In this document: positions 50,497 through 58,255 of the stretch, one piece after another
How positions within the stretch are numbered: the stretch's first letter is position 1
How the letters are laid out: every line of letters starts with the position of its first letter
DNA from: Pedobacter ureilyticus
GTDB taxonomy: Bacteria; Bacteroidota; Bacteroidia; Sphingobacteriales; Sphingobacteriaceae
Direction: 5' to 3'
Assembly: GCF_005925345.1 (NCBI RefSeq)
Contig: NZ_SSHJ01000001.1
Coordinates: forward strand, 248,001-312,000
DNA: 64,000 nucleotides
Position numbers and translations under genes: made by a program
Notes under the pieces: model-generated
The model's database searches: none
What the model was told of the DNA's origin: nothing
Seen by the model: the letters and a program-made list of their open reading frames with translations, nothing else

Positions 50497-52152
50497 TTAA
50501 TTTTTCCTTTCGTACCTGTCTTCTATCATTCCAACAAAGCTATTATCTCTAAGTGGTTGTAATTGCTTTAGACTGTTAACACTAATAGATTGTCCTTGTA
50601 CAGACATAGTAGACCTGGCCTTTTCTGTAGTAACCGAAACACCTGGAGCCAAAATTTTAATTGCAGTGGCTAAATACGCCTCTCTTACGTCTCCAAACTC
50701 ATATCTTGGGTCATCCCAGATATCACCCGTCCCATCTAAATCCTCATCATATTCCGGGTTTGGCTTAATACCATCATAATATGCTCCTTCTCCAAGTGAA
50801 TTTCTAGTATCAAACATTGAATAATACACTTTGTATCTATTTTGTATTACTATAGGAAAAAAGCCAATTGGCTTACCATAAGTAGTTAGGCCCACCACTT
50901 TAACATTAAGATGAGGCTTTAACGAGTTAATTACCAATTCGCTAGCCGAAGCTGTGTTTCCGGTTACTAGAAAAACTACATTTTGTATACCGTTGAGGCC
51001 ACCTTTTTTACTGAAACTAGTGGTATTGTTGGCAACAGTAAATGGATTAGCTTTATAATCAAAATAATTAACTATTTTTCCGTTAAAAAATTGCACTTTG
51101 CCATTTCCATCTGGCAATGGCTGATTTTTCAATATGGTAGCTTGATTATTTTGCATAGTGGAGTTATAGTGTTCAGAGAACATTACTCGTCCATTTATGC
51201 TAGAAGGTGCTATCAAGTTAATAAGATATTCGGCGGTTTGTATATAACCTCCGCCATTATATCTCAAATCGATAATCAAATCGGTTACTCCTTTATTACT
51301 AAATTCAGTAAAAGCGGCGTCTAAATTAATGTCAGAAGGATCGTTAGTTGCTGTAGACAATTTAGAAAACCTCGCCATAGCAAAGTAGCCTAGTTTTTTG
51401 GCACCTGCGTTAAACACCTTCGTTGCGTAAATAGGACTGCTATTTGTGTAAACCGTTTTGGTTAGCGTTTTAGTAAAATCTACATTATCTAAAAATCCTC
51501 TCCCTTCTAGGTTAACAATGTTTTGGCCCAACTGCGAATTCAAATTTGTTCGCTCATTCTCGTAATGTGCGCCTACGTTAACTCCGTTTACCTTGGTTAC
51601 AATCATTCCCCTTTTCATACCTGCAAGCATTGCTGGCGATTTGTCGTAAACAGCGGTAACAAACAAAAGATAAGAACGCGTAGTAACATTAGTTAAATAG
51701 GGCACTAAGCGCAATCCAATATCATTGCCATTACCTTCTAAGTCAACATTTAAGGCTTTATCGATCATAAAACCTGTAGTAGATGGATTTTCTGTAGTCT
51801 TATCTGATATATAAGAAAACTTCGGCTCTGCATCACCTACTTTATATTCTCCCGGATTGGAGTACTTCGATATTTCGAAAAGCTCTTTTTCATAATTCAA
51901 TAAATCAGAACCTAATGAAGTGTACTGCCTAGGATTAAAGACCTCATACGTAGGCAATTTATCGTTCCAGTAATAAACTTCTTTAGCATACAAAAAAATA
52001 GAGTCTAAGCTTAATTGTTGCCTAGTTGCCGTTCCAGTTGTAGGTGGTGTTACTACTGGAGGTGTTACCGTAGGCTCTTTATTACTCTTTTTACAGGCAC
52101 CAAATGCCAACATTGATACCGCAGTGAGGATCAATAAATATCTTTTATTCAT
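50497..52152 (-). CDS. S41-family C-terminal-processing-type peptidase, lipoprotein
   Basis: This 551-residue lipoprotein has lipobox FGACKK (Cys20) and a Pro/Thr/Val-rich linker. Residues ~50-110 are a helical N-terminal domain. A PDZ-like region lies around 165-235 (VYDKSPAMLAGMKRGMIVTK). The S41 core is DLIIDLRYNGGGYIQTAEYL, then VVFLVTGNTASASELVINSL with the catalytic Ser and TTYGKPIGF with the catalytic Lys. The family cleaves protein C-termini in the periplasm. It is followed by a terminator and is likely monocistronic. Confidence 0.92.
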   Translation of the reverse strand: MNKRYLLILTAVSMLAFGACKKSNKEPTVTPPVVTPPTTGTATRQQLSLDSIFLYAKEVYYWNDKLPTYEVFNPRQYTSLGSDLLNYEKELFEISKYSNPGEYKVGDAEPKFSYISDKTTENPSTTGFMIDKALNVDLEGNGNDIGLRLVPYLTNVTTRSYLLFVTAVYDKSPAMLAGMKRGMIVTKVNGVNVGAHYENERTNLNSQLGQNIVNLEGRGFLDNVDFTKTLTKTVYTNSSPIYATKVFNAGAKKLGYFAMARFSKLSTATNDPSDINLDAAFTEFSNKGVTDLIIDLRYNGGGYIQTAEYLINLIAPSSINGRVMFSEHYNSTMQNNQATILKNQPLPDGNGKVQFFNGKIVNYFDYKANPFTVANNTTSFSKKGGLNGIQNVVFLVTGNTASASELVINSLKPHLNVKVVGLTTYGKPIGFFPIVIQNRYKVYYSMFDTRNSLGEGAYYDGIKPNPEYDEDLDGTGDIWDDPRYEFGDVREAYLATAIKILAPGVSVTTEKARSTMSVQGQSISVNSLKQLQPLRDNSFVGMIEDRYERKN

Positions 52153-52251
52153 TTTATAGTTAATAAGTAGTACTAATTAACGAAATATTTTTCATCTGCA
52201 TATAAATTTATTTTAACGGTGATGAAGCTATCCCGATAAATTGGGATGGTT

Positions 52252-52857
52252 TTACAATATTTCTGTTACCGAAAAATTCTCCACGTCAATATTTACGAAA
52301 TTATTTTGAGATTGGATTTCAGAAACAAACAACACAACCTCATCTTTTTCAACACTTTGCTCCTTTAGTAGGTGTGCTATCGTTTCGGTAACCGAGCCGT
52401 TATATTCTGCCGTAAAATACAGTTTAAGATATTGTTCCAACCCATTCCATTCAATTTGCTTAATCTTGTTCAAAGCCTCCGCTGGATTTCCTTCTACTAG
52501 AATAAAAATCGATCTCCTATTTACTACGGCCTCCTGTAAAAGACCAAGCACCTTTTGAAACAATAATAATTTCAATGGCAATCGGGCAGTTTCAAATAGT
52601 AAATTAAAATTTTGTTCATATTTTTCTGGAATATTGAATTTGGAGGCCGTTTTCTTGAAGAGATCTTGCTCTCCATGCGTTTTATATTCCTCACTCATAA
52701 ACTCAACAAATGCTTTAGCATCTAGGTGTTCGGTGTAAGCCATGAACTCTGAGAACAAATAGTAAACCTGCAACAGGTAATCCTTTTTTGGATACAAAGC
52801 ATCATCTAAAGTAATGATGAGCGCTTTTTTATTAGAAAGATATTTTTCGAAAGACAT
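52252..52857 (-). CDS. HAD-like protein with degenerate active site
   Basis: This 201-residue cytosolic protein opens with ALIITLDDALYPKKDYLLQV. This resembles HAD motif I, but the second catalytic Asp is displaced (LDDAL rather than DxDxT). Helical cap-like sequence follows, then IFILVEGNPAEALNKI, a motif-II/III-like strand. It lacks a clear motif IV, so catalysis is doubtful. The gene lies about 60 bp after another uncharacterised protein (52915-53385) on the same strand; the two probably form a pair. Family call is tentative. Confidence 0.55.
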   Translation of the reverse strand: MSFEKYLSNKKALIITLDDALYPKKDYLLQVYYLFSEFMAYTEHLDAKAFVEFMSEEYKTHGEQDLFKKTASKFNIPEKYEQNFNLLFETARLPLKLLLFQKVLGLLQEAVVNRRSIFILVEGNPAEALNKIKQIEWNGLEQYLKLYFTAEYNGSVTETIAHLLKEQSVEKDEVVLFVSEIQSQNNFVNIDVENFSVTEIL

Positions 52858-52914
52858 GGATGAAGTTAAAAGTCAAAAATATAAAGTAAAAAACAAAGGC
52901 AACGGTAACTTTTT

Positions 52915-53385
52915 TTACGAAGGATTTGGGATAGAGATTAATACTATATCTTTATTCTCATTATAAAACGAGTATGCCCCGTTTAAATTTTCGTTACCAC
53001 TTAACACTATATCAGTAGAAGAATAAACCAGCCTACCCTCATCAAAAACACAGCAATCTTTCCATTTCTCTTGTTTAATCTCGGGGTTTTTAGGTAATAA
53101 AACCTTCAAACCAAATTCCTCGAACAATACCAAAGATTTTGAAAGTGCTTCGATTTCGGCTTCATAAAGCGGAAGAAGCATATCCACACCCTTATCTAAA
53201 CATTTGGTAAGTAAGTTGTGTGCCAATACATCCGCATTCCATTGGCCCAATTCAGTAAAAGCATAAGAGCTTGTGCTAATTTTCGGCATGTCTCCGTAAT
53301 CGCCTAAAAGGATCTCATCATGATTAAACGCCTTTATTAATTTTAAGGCAGTGGCCGTTTTGCCGCCGGTAATTAGAATTTTCAA
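52915..53385 (-). CDS. Short Rossmann / pre-ATP-grasp-like protein
   Basis: This 156-residue protein begins with MKILITGGKTATALKLIKAF, a dinucleotide-type glycine loop. DEILLGDYGDMP and DMLLPLYEAEIEALSKSL recall the N-terminal (pre-ATP-grasp) domain of ATP-grasp enzymes such as the CarB-like family. The ATP-grasp domain itself is missing, and no continuation is seen in other frames downstream, so it is either a stand-alone domain or an ancient truncation. It is followed by the HAD-like gene on the same strand. Function unknown. Confidence 0.55.
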   Translation of the reverse strand: MKILITGGKTATALKLIKAFNHDEILLGDYGDMPKISTSSYAFTELGQWNADVLAHNLLTKCLDKGVDMLLPLYEAEIEALSKSLVLFEEFGLKVLLPKNPEIKQEKWKDCCVFDEGRLVYSSTDIVLSGNENLNGAYSFYNENKDIVLISIPNPS

Positions 53386-53485
53386 TTTTATAAAATTTGG
53401 TTAATTGATGATTTGTTCAATTGGTTAACTGTGCTTGCTAACGGCGGATAAGGCATGTAGTTAAACAAGCCATCAATTTCAACAA

Positions 53486-54136
53486 TTAAACAATATTACC
53501 ATCTTTCATGGTTACCACCCTATCACTAATTTCTGCTAAATCGGCATTATGGGTTACTATCACAAAAGTTTGTTTAAAGTTGTCTCGCAGGCTGATAAAA
53601 AGGTTGTGTAGGGCATCGGCATTTGTAGAATCTAAATTACCAGAAGGTTCATCAGCCAATATGATAGAAGGACGATTAACTAAGGCCCGGGCTACCGAAA
53701 TACGTTGCTGCTCGCCGCCCGACAGCTCGTTGGGTTTATGATGGGCACGTTCTTTCAAACCAAATAGATCTAACAGCTCAAACGCTCTTATTTCGGCCTC
53801 CTTCTTACTCTTTTTAGCGATAAACGCCGGAATACAAATATTCTCAAGAGCGCTAAATTCTGGCAACAAATGATGAAACTGGAATACAAAACCAATGTGT
53901 TGATTTCTAAAAGCGCTTAAATTTTTCCCAGAAAGTCTGTTTAACTCCTTGCCGTTTAAAACTACGGAACCAGCATCTGGCTGATCCAAACTTCCTAAAA
54001 TATGCAACAATGTACTTTTTCCAGCTCCCGATGCCCCAATAATACTTACAATTTCTCCCTCGGCAACATCAAAATCTACTCCTTTTAAGATCTCCAGATT
54101 TCCGTATGCTTTTTTTATCCCTTTGGCCTGTAACAT
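53486..54136 (-). CDS. lolD: Lipoprotein-release ABC transporter ATPase (LolD-type)
   Basis: This 216-residue ABC ATPase has Walker [10 protein letters not shown]-loop [12 protein letters not shown], signature LSGGEQQR, Walker B IILADEP and switch His in VTHNADLA. The FHHLLPEF Q-loop region and ELNRLSGK insertion fit the LolD/MacB subfamily. LolD powers LolC/E extraction of lipoproteins from the inner membrane; the permeases are not in this window. Many lipoproteins encoded nearby would be clients, which is a general link only. The -7 box TACATTTG (minus strand, 54148-54141) ends four bases before the ATG. Confidence 0.88.
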   Translation of the reverse strand: MLQAKGIKKAYGNLEILKGVDFDVAEGEIVSIIGASGAGKSTLLHILGSLDQPDAGSVVLNGKELNRLSGKNLSAFRNQHIGFVFQFHHLLPEFSALENICIPAFIAKKSKKEAEIRAFELLDLFGLKERAHHKPNELSGGEQQRISVARALVNRPSIILADEPSGNLDSTNADALHNLFISLRDNFKQTFVIVTHNADLAEISDRVVTMKDGNIV

Positions 54137-54140
54137 GATG

Positions 54141-54148
54141 CAAATGTA
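54141..54148 (-). promoter_or_regulatory. Candidate -7 box abutting the lolD ATG
   Basis: TACATTTG on the minus strand, then CATC and the ATG at 54136. Transcription would begin at or next to the start codon. No -33 partner is seen. Confidence 0.4.
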
Positions 54149-54233
54149 GGTTAATTGTTGGAAGGTTAAAAGGTTGTAAAGTTTAAAAATTTCGGATAAT
54201 TGATATCACTATGGCAAAACATTTCAAAAAAAA

Positions 54234-54281
54234 TTTGCAAATCAGAAATCCATTCTTAACTTTGAAATACAAAGCACTTTA
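54234..54281 (+). promoter_or_regulatory. Promoter with palindromic operator, copy 1 of the exosortase locus
   Basis: TTTG (54234-54237), 19 bp, TAACTTTG (54257-54264) is a full Bacteroidota promoter. The -7 box is the left half of the palindrome CTTTG-AAATA-CAAAG (54260-54274), which continues with CACTTTA. The same motif recurs at 55296-55310 and 55686-55700. Confidence 0.75.
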
Positions 54282-54285
54282 AAAA

Positions 54286-54912
54286 ATGAACCAACAAGAG
54301 CAGTTAGATACGCTAAATGATATCCGGAATATCATGAACCGTTCGTCAAAATTCATCTCTTTAAGCGGATTATCGGGTATTTTTGCTGGAATTACCGCAT
54401 TAGTGGGCGCTTATTTTGCACATCAAGCTATAGAAAAATATTTAGCAGGTAGTTATGGATATGGAATTGACGCAGACTTTAACATAGAGCTAACGCTGCT
54501 CAAAATTGGCGTTACAGTGCTGCTTATCGCTTTGTTGGGCGGGATTTTTTTCACTTACAGACAAAGCAAAAAGAAAAATTTACCAATTTGGGATAGCACC
54601 ACCAAAAAATTACTCATTAACTTGGCTATCCCTTTAGCTAGTGGAGGCTTCTTTATTTTGGCTTTATTGCTTAACCACAGCCATGCAGTAGCGTTAATAG
54701 CCCCTAGTACTTTGGTTTTTTACGGTCTAGCACTTATCAACGCAAGTAAATACACTTATTCAGATATTAGATTTTTAGGCATCTGCGAGATTATACTGGG
54801 CGTTATAGCGATGTTTAATATTGGCTTGGGTCTATATTTTTGGGCACTTGGCTTTGGTATATTACACATTTTATATGGTACCATTATGTATTTTAAATAT
54901 GAGAAAAACTAG
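54286..54912 (+). CDS. Four- to six-helix membrane protein at the head of the exosortase K locus
   Basis: This 208-residue inner-membrane protein has a soluble N-terminal segment (MNQQEQLDTLNDIRNIMNRS) and membrane helices at about 25-45, 70-90, 105-125, 130-150, 160-178 and 182-200. There are no catalytic motifs and I cannot name the family. It is the first gene behind a consensus promoter whose -7 box overlaps a palindrome, and a winged-helix regulator follows 70 bp later. In Bacteroidota, such regulator plus membrane-protein pairs are common; here the pair opens the run leading to exosortase K. Confidence 0.75.
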   Translation: MNQQEQLDTLNDIRNIMNRSSKFISLSGLSGIFAGITALVGAYFAHQAIEKYLAGSYGYGIDADFNIELTLLKIGVTVLLIALLGGIFFTYRQSKKKNLPIWDSTTKKLLINLAIPLASGGFFILALLLNHSHAVALIAPSTLVFYGLALINASKYTYSDIRFLGICEIILGVIAMFNIGLGLYFWALGFGILHILYGTIMYFKYEKN

Positions 54913-54982
54913 AAAGTATAAGGTTAGTGTACAGCTCGGCACCAATCACAAATACACATTCTAAATACTCCAATCAATTAAG

Positions 54983-55279
54983 ATGAAGAACCCAATACAA
55001 GCACTGAATAAGATTTTTGACAGCCGGATTAGACTGGGCGTAATGTCGGTGCTAGTGGTAAACGATTCTGTAAGTTTTAATGATTTGAAACAACTCTTGG
55101 AACTTACTGATGGCAACCTTGCCTCCCATTTGAATACTTTGGAACAGGCAGCATACATTAAAATGCACAAAGCCTTTGTGGGGCGTAAAACAAATACTAC
55201 TTACACTATTACAGAACTTGGCAAGCAATCTTTTAAAGGTCATTTAGATGCGCTTGAAAAGATGATCAAAGGAATATAA
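54983..55279 (+). CDS. Winged-helix transcriptional regulator (HTH_34/MarR-ArsR-like)
   Basis: This 98-residue one-domain DNA-binding protein has helices IRLGVMSVLVVND, SFNDLKQLLELTDGNLASHL (recognition helix) and TLEQAAYIKMHKAF, followed by a wing VGRKTNTTYTITELGKQSF and a C-terminal dimer helix. This is the layout of the single-domain winged-helix family PF13601. It has no sensor domain. It is the only regulator gene in the exosortase K run and therefore the best candidate for binding the palindrome that occurs three times around it, perhaps as autoregulating repressor. Confidence 0.85.
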   Translation: MKNPIQALNKIFDSRIRLGVMSVLVVNDSVSFNDLKQLLELTDGNLASHLNTLEQAAYIKMHKAFVGRKTNTTYTITELGKQSFKGHLDALEKMIKGI

Positions 55280-55292
55280 TTTTTTTGGATTT

Positions 55293-55317
55293 TAACTTTG
55301 AAAAACAAAGTACTTTA
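55293..55317 (+). promoter_or_regulatory. Palindromic operator, copy 2
   Basis: TAACTTTG (55293-55300) overlaps CTTTG-AAAAA-CAAAG (55296-55310), continued by TACTTTA. It lies 31 bp before the ATG at 55341. No TTTG is present at the -33 distance. Confidence 0.7.
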
Positions 55318-55340
55318 TAATAATTTTAAACAATAAAATC

Positions 55341-55652
55341 ATGGAAACAATGACAACACCTAAAACAAAAACAAAGCAAAGATTAATGATTACTTTCGCC
55401 ATTATAGCTTTTATATTAGCTATACCCTTGGTAGCCATGCAATTTACTAAAGAAGTAGATTGGAAACTATTTGATTTTATTATCATGGGCACTCTTTTAA
55501 CAATTACCGGATTAGCAATAGAATTGGTAACCAGAAATGCAAAAACTACCGCATGGAAAATTGGAATTTCTGTAGCCCTCATTATTTTATTGCTCCTAAC
55601 CTGGATTGAGCTTGCCGTGGGTATTTTCGGAACCCCATTTGCTGGGAGCTAG
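55341..55652 (+). CDS. Small three-helix membrane protein
   Basis: This 103-residue inner-membrane protein begins with a polar Thr/Lys stretch (METMTTPKTKTKQR). Three hydrophobic helices follow at about 16-33, 44-61 and 73-95, the last ending in GIFGTPFAGS. No motif links it to a named family. It has its own upstream palindrome plus -7 box, so it can be induced or repressed together with the genes at 54286 and 55710. Position between the regulator and DUF4173 genes suggests a role in the same envelope process; nothing more can be said. Confidence 0.7.
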   Translation: METMTTPKTKTKQRLMITFAIIAFILAIPLVAMQFTKEVDWKLFDFIIMGTLLTITGLAIELVTRNAKTTAWKIGISVALIILLLLTWIELAVGIFGTPFAGS

Positions 55653-55682
55653 CACTACGCAAAAGCCATTTTTTTTGAATTA

Positions 55683-55707
55683 TTACTTTGAAATACAAAG
55701 CACTTTA
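55683..55707 (+). promoter_or_regulatory. Palindromic operator, copy 3
   Basis: TTACTTTG (one mismatch to TAnnTTTG, 55683-55690) overlaps CTTTG-AAATA-CAAAG (55686-55700), then CACTTTA. It is identical to copy 1 from ACTTTG to CACTTTA (22 bases) and ends three bases before the ATG at 55710. Confidence 0.75.
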
Positions 55708-55709
55708 AA

Positions 55710-56036
55710 ATGAAGCAAACACTAACAATATTATCCATTATAGCTATCGCAAAGCGATGTGCCAGCATATCGTTGGCAACAGGCACCATAATTTTCTTAG
55801 CATTTGCAATTAGTAAAGCCCAAACTCTAATTATTGTAGGTTTCGTTTTTACGTTTATTGCTTGTGTAGCAAATGGCATTATTTTGCTGGTGCTACTGCT
55901 TCATTTTACAGGTAATAAGCGTTATTGGAAACAAGTTTTCAATACTATAATTATCATACTCAGCAATATCCCCATCGCCATCTTATTCGCTTGGCTCTCT
56001 CTCCAAATATCTGAATTAAATCATATCAAATTATGA
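55710..56036 (+). CDS. Small three-helix membrane protein, second copy type
   Basis: This 108-residue inner-membrane protein has helices near 18-36, 40-65 and 78-100. The loop HFTGNKRYWKQVF is basic and probably cytosolic. It shares length and topology with the 103-residue neighbour but little sequence. Its stop overlaps the start of the DUF4173 gene by 4 bp (ATGA), so the two are translationally coupled. Operator copy 3 lies immediately upstream. The start codon overlaps the end of the operator region, giving a leader of a few bases at most. Function unknown. Confidence 0.7.
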   Translation: MKQTLTILSIIAIAKRCASISLATGTIIFLAFAISKAQTLIIVGFVFTFIACVANGIILLVLLLHFTGNKRYWKQVFNTIIIILSNIPIAILFAWLSLQISELNHIKL

Positions 56037-57709
56037 CACAAAAAATTGATTATCGACTTCCGCTGATGTTACTGGGCGGCTTATTGTTCCAACTCCTATT
56101 TTGGGACGAGCTATTAGGTTTAAATTTACTCCTCTACTCCTTATTTATTATGGCCATTACCTTTACAGATAAGGATATTCCGTTCCACCCAAGTAAACTA
56201 CGCACTGCGCTACCACATTTAGCTATTGCGCTTTACATAGTTTACAACAATGCTACCCTTGCTATAATTACTTGGTTTATTACGTTGTTGGTATATTTAG
56301 GCACCGCACACTTTGTACTACTAAAATCTAGCGCAACGGCATTATTTTGGGGTATTTTACAAGTGATAAGTGGTCCATCTGGTATTATTATCAAGTTACG
56401 CAAAACCAAATTAGGCAAAGTAAATTTTAAACCTATTTTAAAGCCAATTAAGTATGTGGTATTGCCTTTGGTAATGGTGGTAATCTTTTGCACTTTGTAC
56501 AGTATTGCCAATCCTATTTTTGAAAAATACACACGCTTAATCACAGATAACATTAGCTATTTATTTAACGCCGTCTTTAATTTTTTATTTGTAGATATTA
56601 GCTTACCTAAATGCTTATTTATAGTGTTGGGCATTTGCATTACAGCCGGCATTATAGTTAGTGTTGACAGCAAGCTACTAGATGAAGTAGAAATTGGTAA
56701 AAGTGACGAGTTAATTAGACAGCGCAGAGAAAAAAACAAGTTATCTCTTTTCCAAGATTTTAGGACACTGTTAGCAGGAAATCAGGTAAAGAAGAAATTA
56801 GCACTTAAAACTGAAAACATTGTTGGTGTTATTTCATTTGCTGCACTTAATCTGTTATTGTTGTTCTTAAATGGCATTGATTTTAGTACGCTATGGCTGA
56901 ATAATAACATAGGTGCCAACAAAAACTTTTCTGCTGAGCTGCACGACGGCACCAATACTCTGATTTTCAGCATTGTAATTGCCATGCTCATTATCGTTTA
57001 CTTCTTTAGCGGAAACCTCAATTTTTACAGCAAAAATAAGTTCATCAAAATATTGGCTTATTTATGGATTGCCCAAAATGCCTTCTTGGTACTTTCTGTT
57101 TTACACCGCGATTATGATTACATCTTTTACCATGGCTTAACCTACAAAAGAATTGGCGTAGCCATATTTGCAACTTTATGCTTTGTTGGGCTGGCCTCTG
57201 TATATATCAAAATAGCCAAACAGAAAACCATTTTCTTTCTATACCGCATTAACTCAAAAATATGGTACGTGTTGCTGGTGATACTCAGCTTCGTAAACTG
57301 GGATGTCTTAATTGTAAACTATAACCTAAAAAGTGCCAATCAAATTGGCATTGATGTGAACCATTTGATGAGCTTTTCTGACAAAACCCTACCCCTACTA
57401 CAGAAAAACAGAGAAATATTGCTAAAACAAGCTGTAGTAGAAGCCGAAAAAGAAGAGGCCAGCCAAACTGCCGCCATAGACACGGTAGCTACAGGAGTTG
57501 CAGTTGCTACTACAAATAAAGTAAATGCAACAACACCGTTAAGCCAAGCCGAAAAAAAAGCTTTAGCAATTAAAAATGCAAAAGATGCATTTAACCAAAG
57601 GCTAGACAATAAAATTGAGTACTTTTTACAAGATCAGCAAAAAAGTTCTTGGTTGTCATTTAGTTATTTGAATTGGGAGATGGTGGAAAGTCTTAAGCCC
57701 TCGCATTAA
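56033..57709 (+). CDS. DUF4173 multi-pass membrane protein
   Basis: This 558-residue membrane protein matches the DUF4173/DUF4153 family in layout: about 12 hydrophobic segments, a conserved central loop, and the LHRDYDYIFYHGLTYKRIGV segment typical of that family. The last ~90 residues are soluble, with an acidic/Ala helix (VVEAEKEEASQTA) and a Trp-containing end (SWLSFSYLNWEMVES). The family is unassigned; it is often found beside regulators of the kind encoded upstream. It overlaps the preceding small membrane-protein gene by 4 bp and lies 24 bp before xrtK, so the genes are probably one transcript. Confidence 0.8.
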   Translation: MTQKIDYRLPLMLLGGLLFQLLFWDELLGLNLLLYSLFIMAITFTDKDIPFHPSKLRTALPHLAIALYIVYNNATLAIITWFITLLVYLGTAHFVLLKSSATALFWGILQVISGPSGIIIKLRKTKLGKVNFKPILKPIKYVVLPLVMVVIFCTLYSIANPIFEKYTRLITDNISYLFNAVFNFLFVDISLPKCLFIVLGICITAGIIVSVDSKLLDEVEIGKSDELIRQRREKNKLSLFQDFRTLLAGNQVKKKLALKTENIVGVISFAALNLLLLFLNGIDFSTLWLNNNIGANKNFSAELHDGTNTLIFSIVIAMLIIVYFFSGNLNFYSKNKFIKILAYLWIAQNAFLVLSVLHRDYDYIFYHGLTYKRIGVAIFATLCFVGLASVYIKIAKQKTIFFLYRINSKIWYVLLVILSFVNWDVLIVNYNLKSANQIGIDVNHLMSFSDKTLPLLQKNREILLKQAVVEAEKEEASQTAAIDTVATGVAVATTNKVNATTPLSQAEKKALAIKNAKDAFNQRLDNKIEYFLQDQQKSSWLSFSYLNWEMVESLKPSH

Positions 57710-57733
57710 ATCTTGTAATCAAATTATAACAAA

Positions 57734-58255
57734 ATGATTAAGAAATATATCCATATTTTGGTTGGGATAGCAATTTTTCTACTATTGAAAGTTGGATATA
57801 TCCAAACCAGTTCGGATGACCTACTCTTTCTGCTCTCTCCTACCAACAAACTAGTATCACTGTTCATAGGAAGTACGTTTAGCTACATTAAAGGTTCAGG
57901 TTATTTCCATCCAGAATTTAATATCCTTATTGAAAAATCATGTGCCGGTTTTAATTTCCTCATCTTATGTTTTCTAATCTGCTATAACACTTGCTTGCAG
58001 CATATAACCAGAGTTACAAAAAGATGGATAGCATTACCAATTTTCTTGTTATTTAGTTATTTCCTAACCATTGCCGTTAATACATCACGAATTCTGATCT
58101 CAATTTCGTTAAGCGCTAGTAAAAATACCCTAACCAATATTTCCAGTTTCCACCAACTACAGGGAACTTTTATCTATCTATTTTTTCTACTTCTATCTTA
58201 TCTCATATTAAAGTACTTACTAAATAAACGTATCAAAAATGAAGAACTTACTTAA
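57734..58255 (+). CDS. xrtK: Exosortase K, membrane transpeptidase
   Basis: This 173-residue integral membrane protein has about five helices. It has the exosortase triad: Cys70 in IEKSCAGFNFLI, Arg119 in NTSRI and His140 in SSFHQLQG. Exosortases recognise a C-terminal motif plus membrane helix plus basic tail on a target, cut it and probably pass it to another acceptor. The short length and the neighbouring target fit exosortase K, which typically serves a single dedicated substrate of MSEP-CTERM type. That target gene overlaps its 3' end by 17 bp. All catalytic residues are intact. Confidence 0.88.
   Translation: MIKKYIHILVGIAIFLLLKVGYIQTSSDDLLFLLSPTNKLVSLFIGSTFSYIKGSGYFHPEFNILIEKSCAGFNFLILCFLICYNTCLQHITRVTKRWIALPIFLLFSYFLTIAVNTSRILISISLSASKNTLTNISSFHQLQGTFIYLFFLLLSYLILKYLLNKRIKNEELT

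Noticed and set aside
52915..53385. Frameshifted full-length ATP-grasp gene
   Set aside because: Downstream frames on the same strand show no ATP-grasp motifs, and the next gene is an unrelated HAD-like protein, so I see no evidence for a lost continuation.
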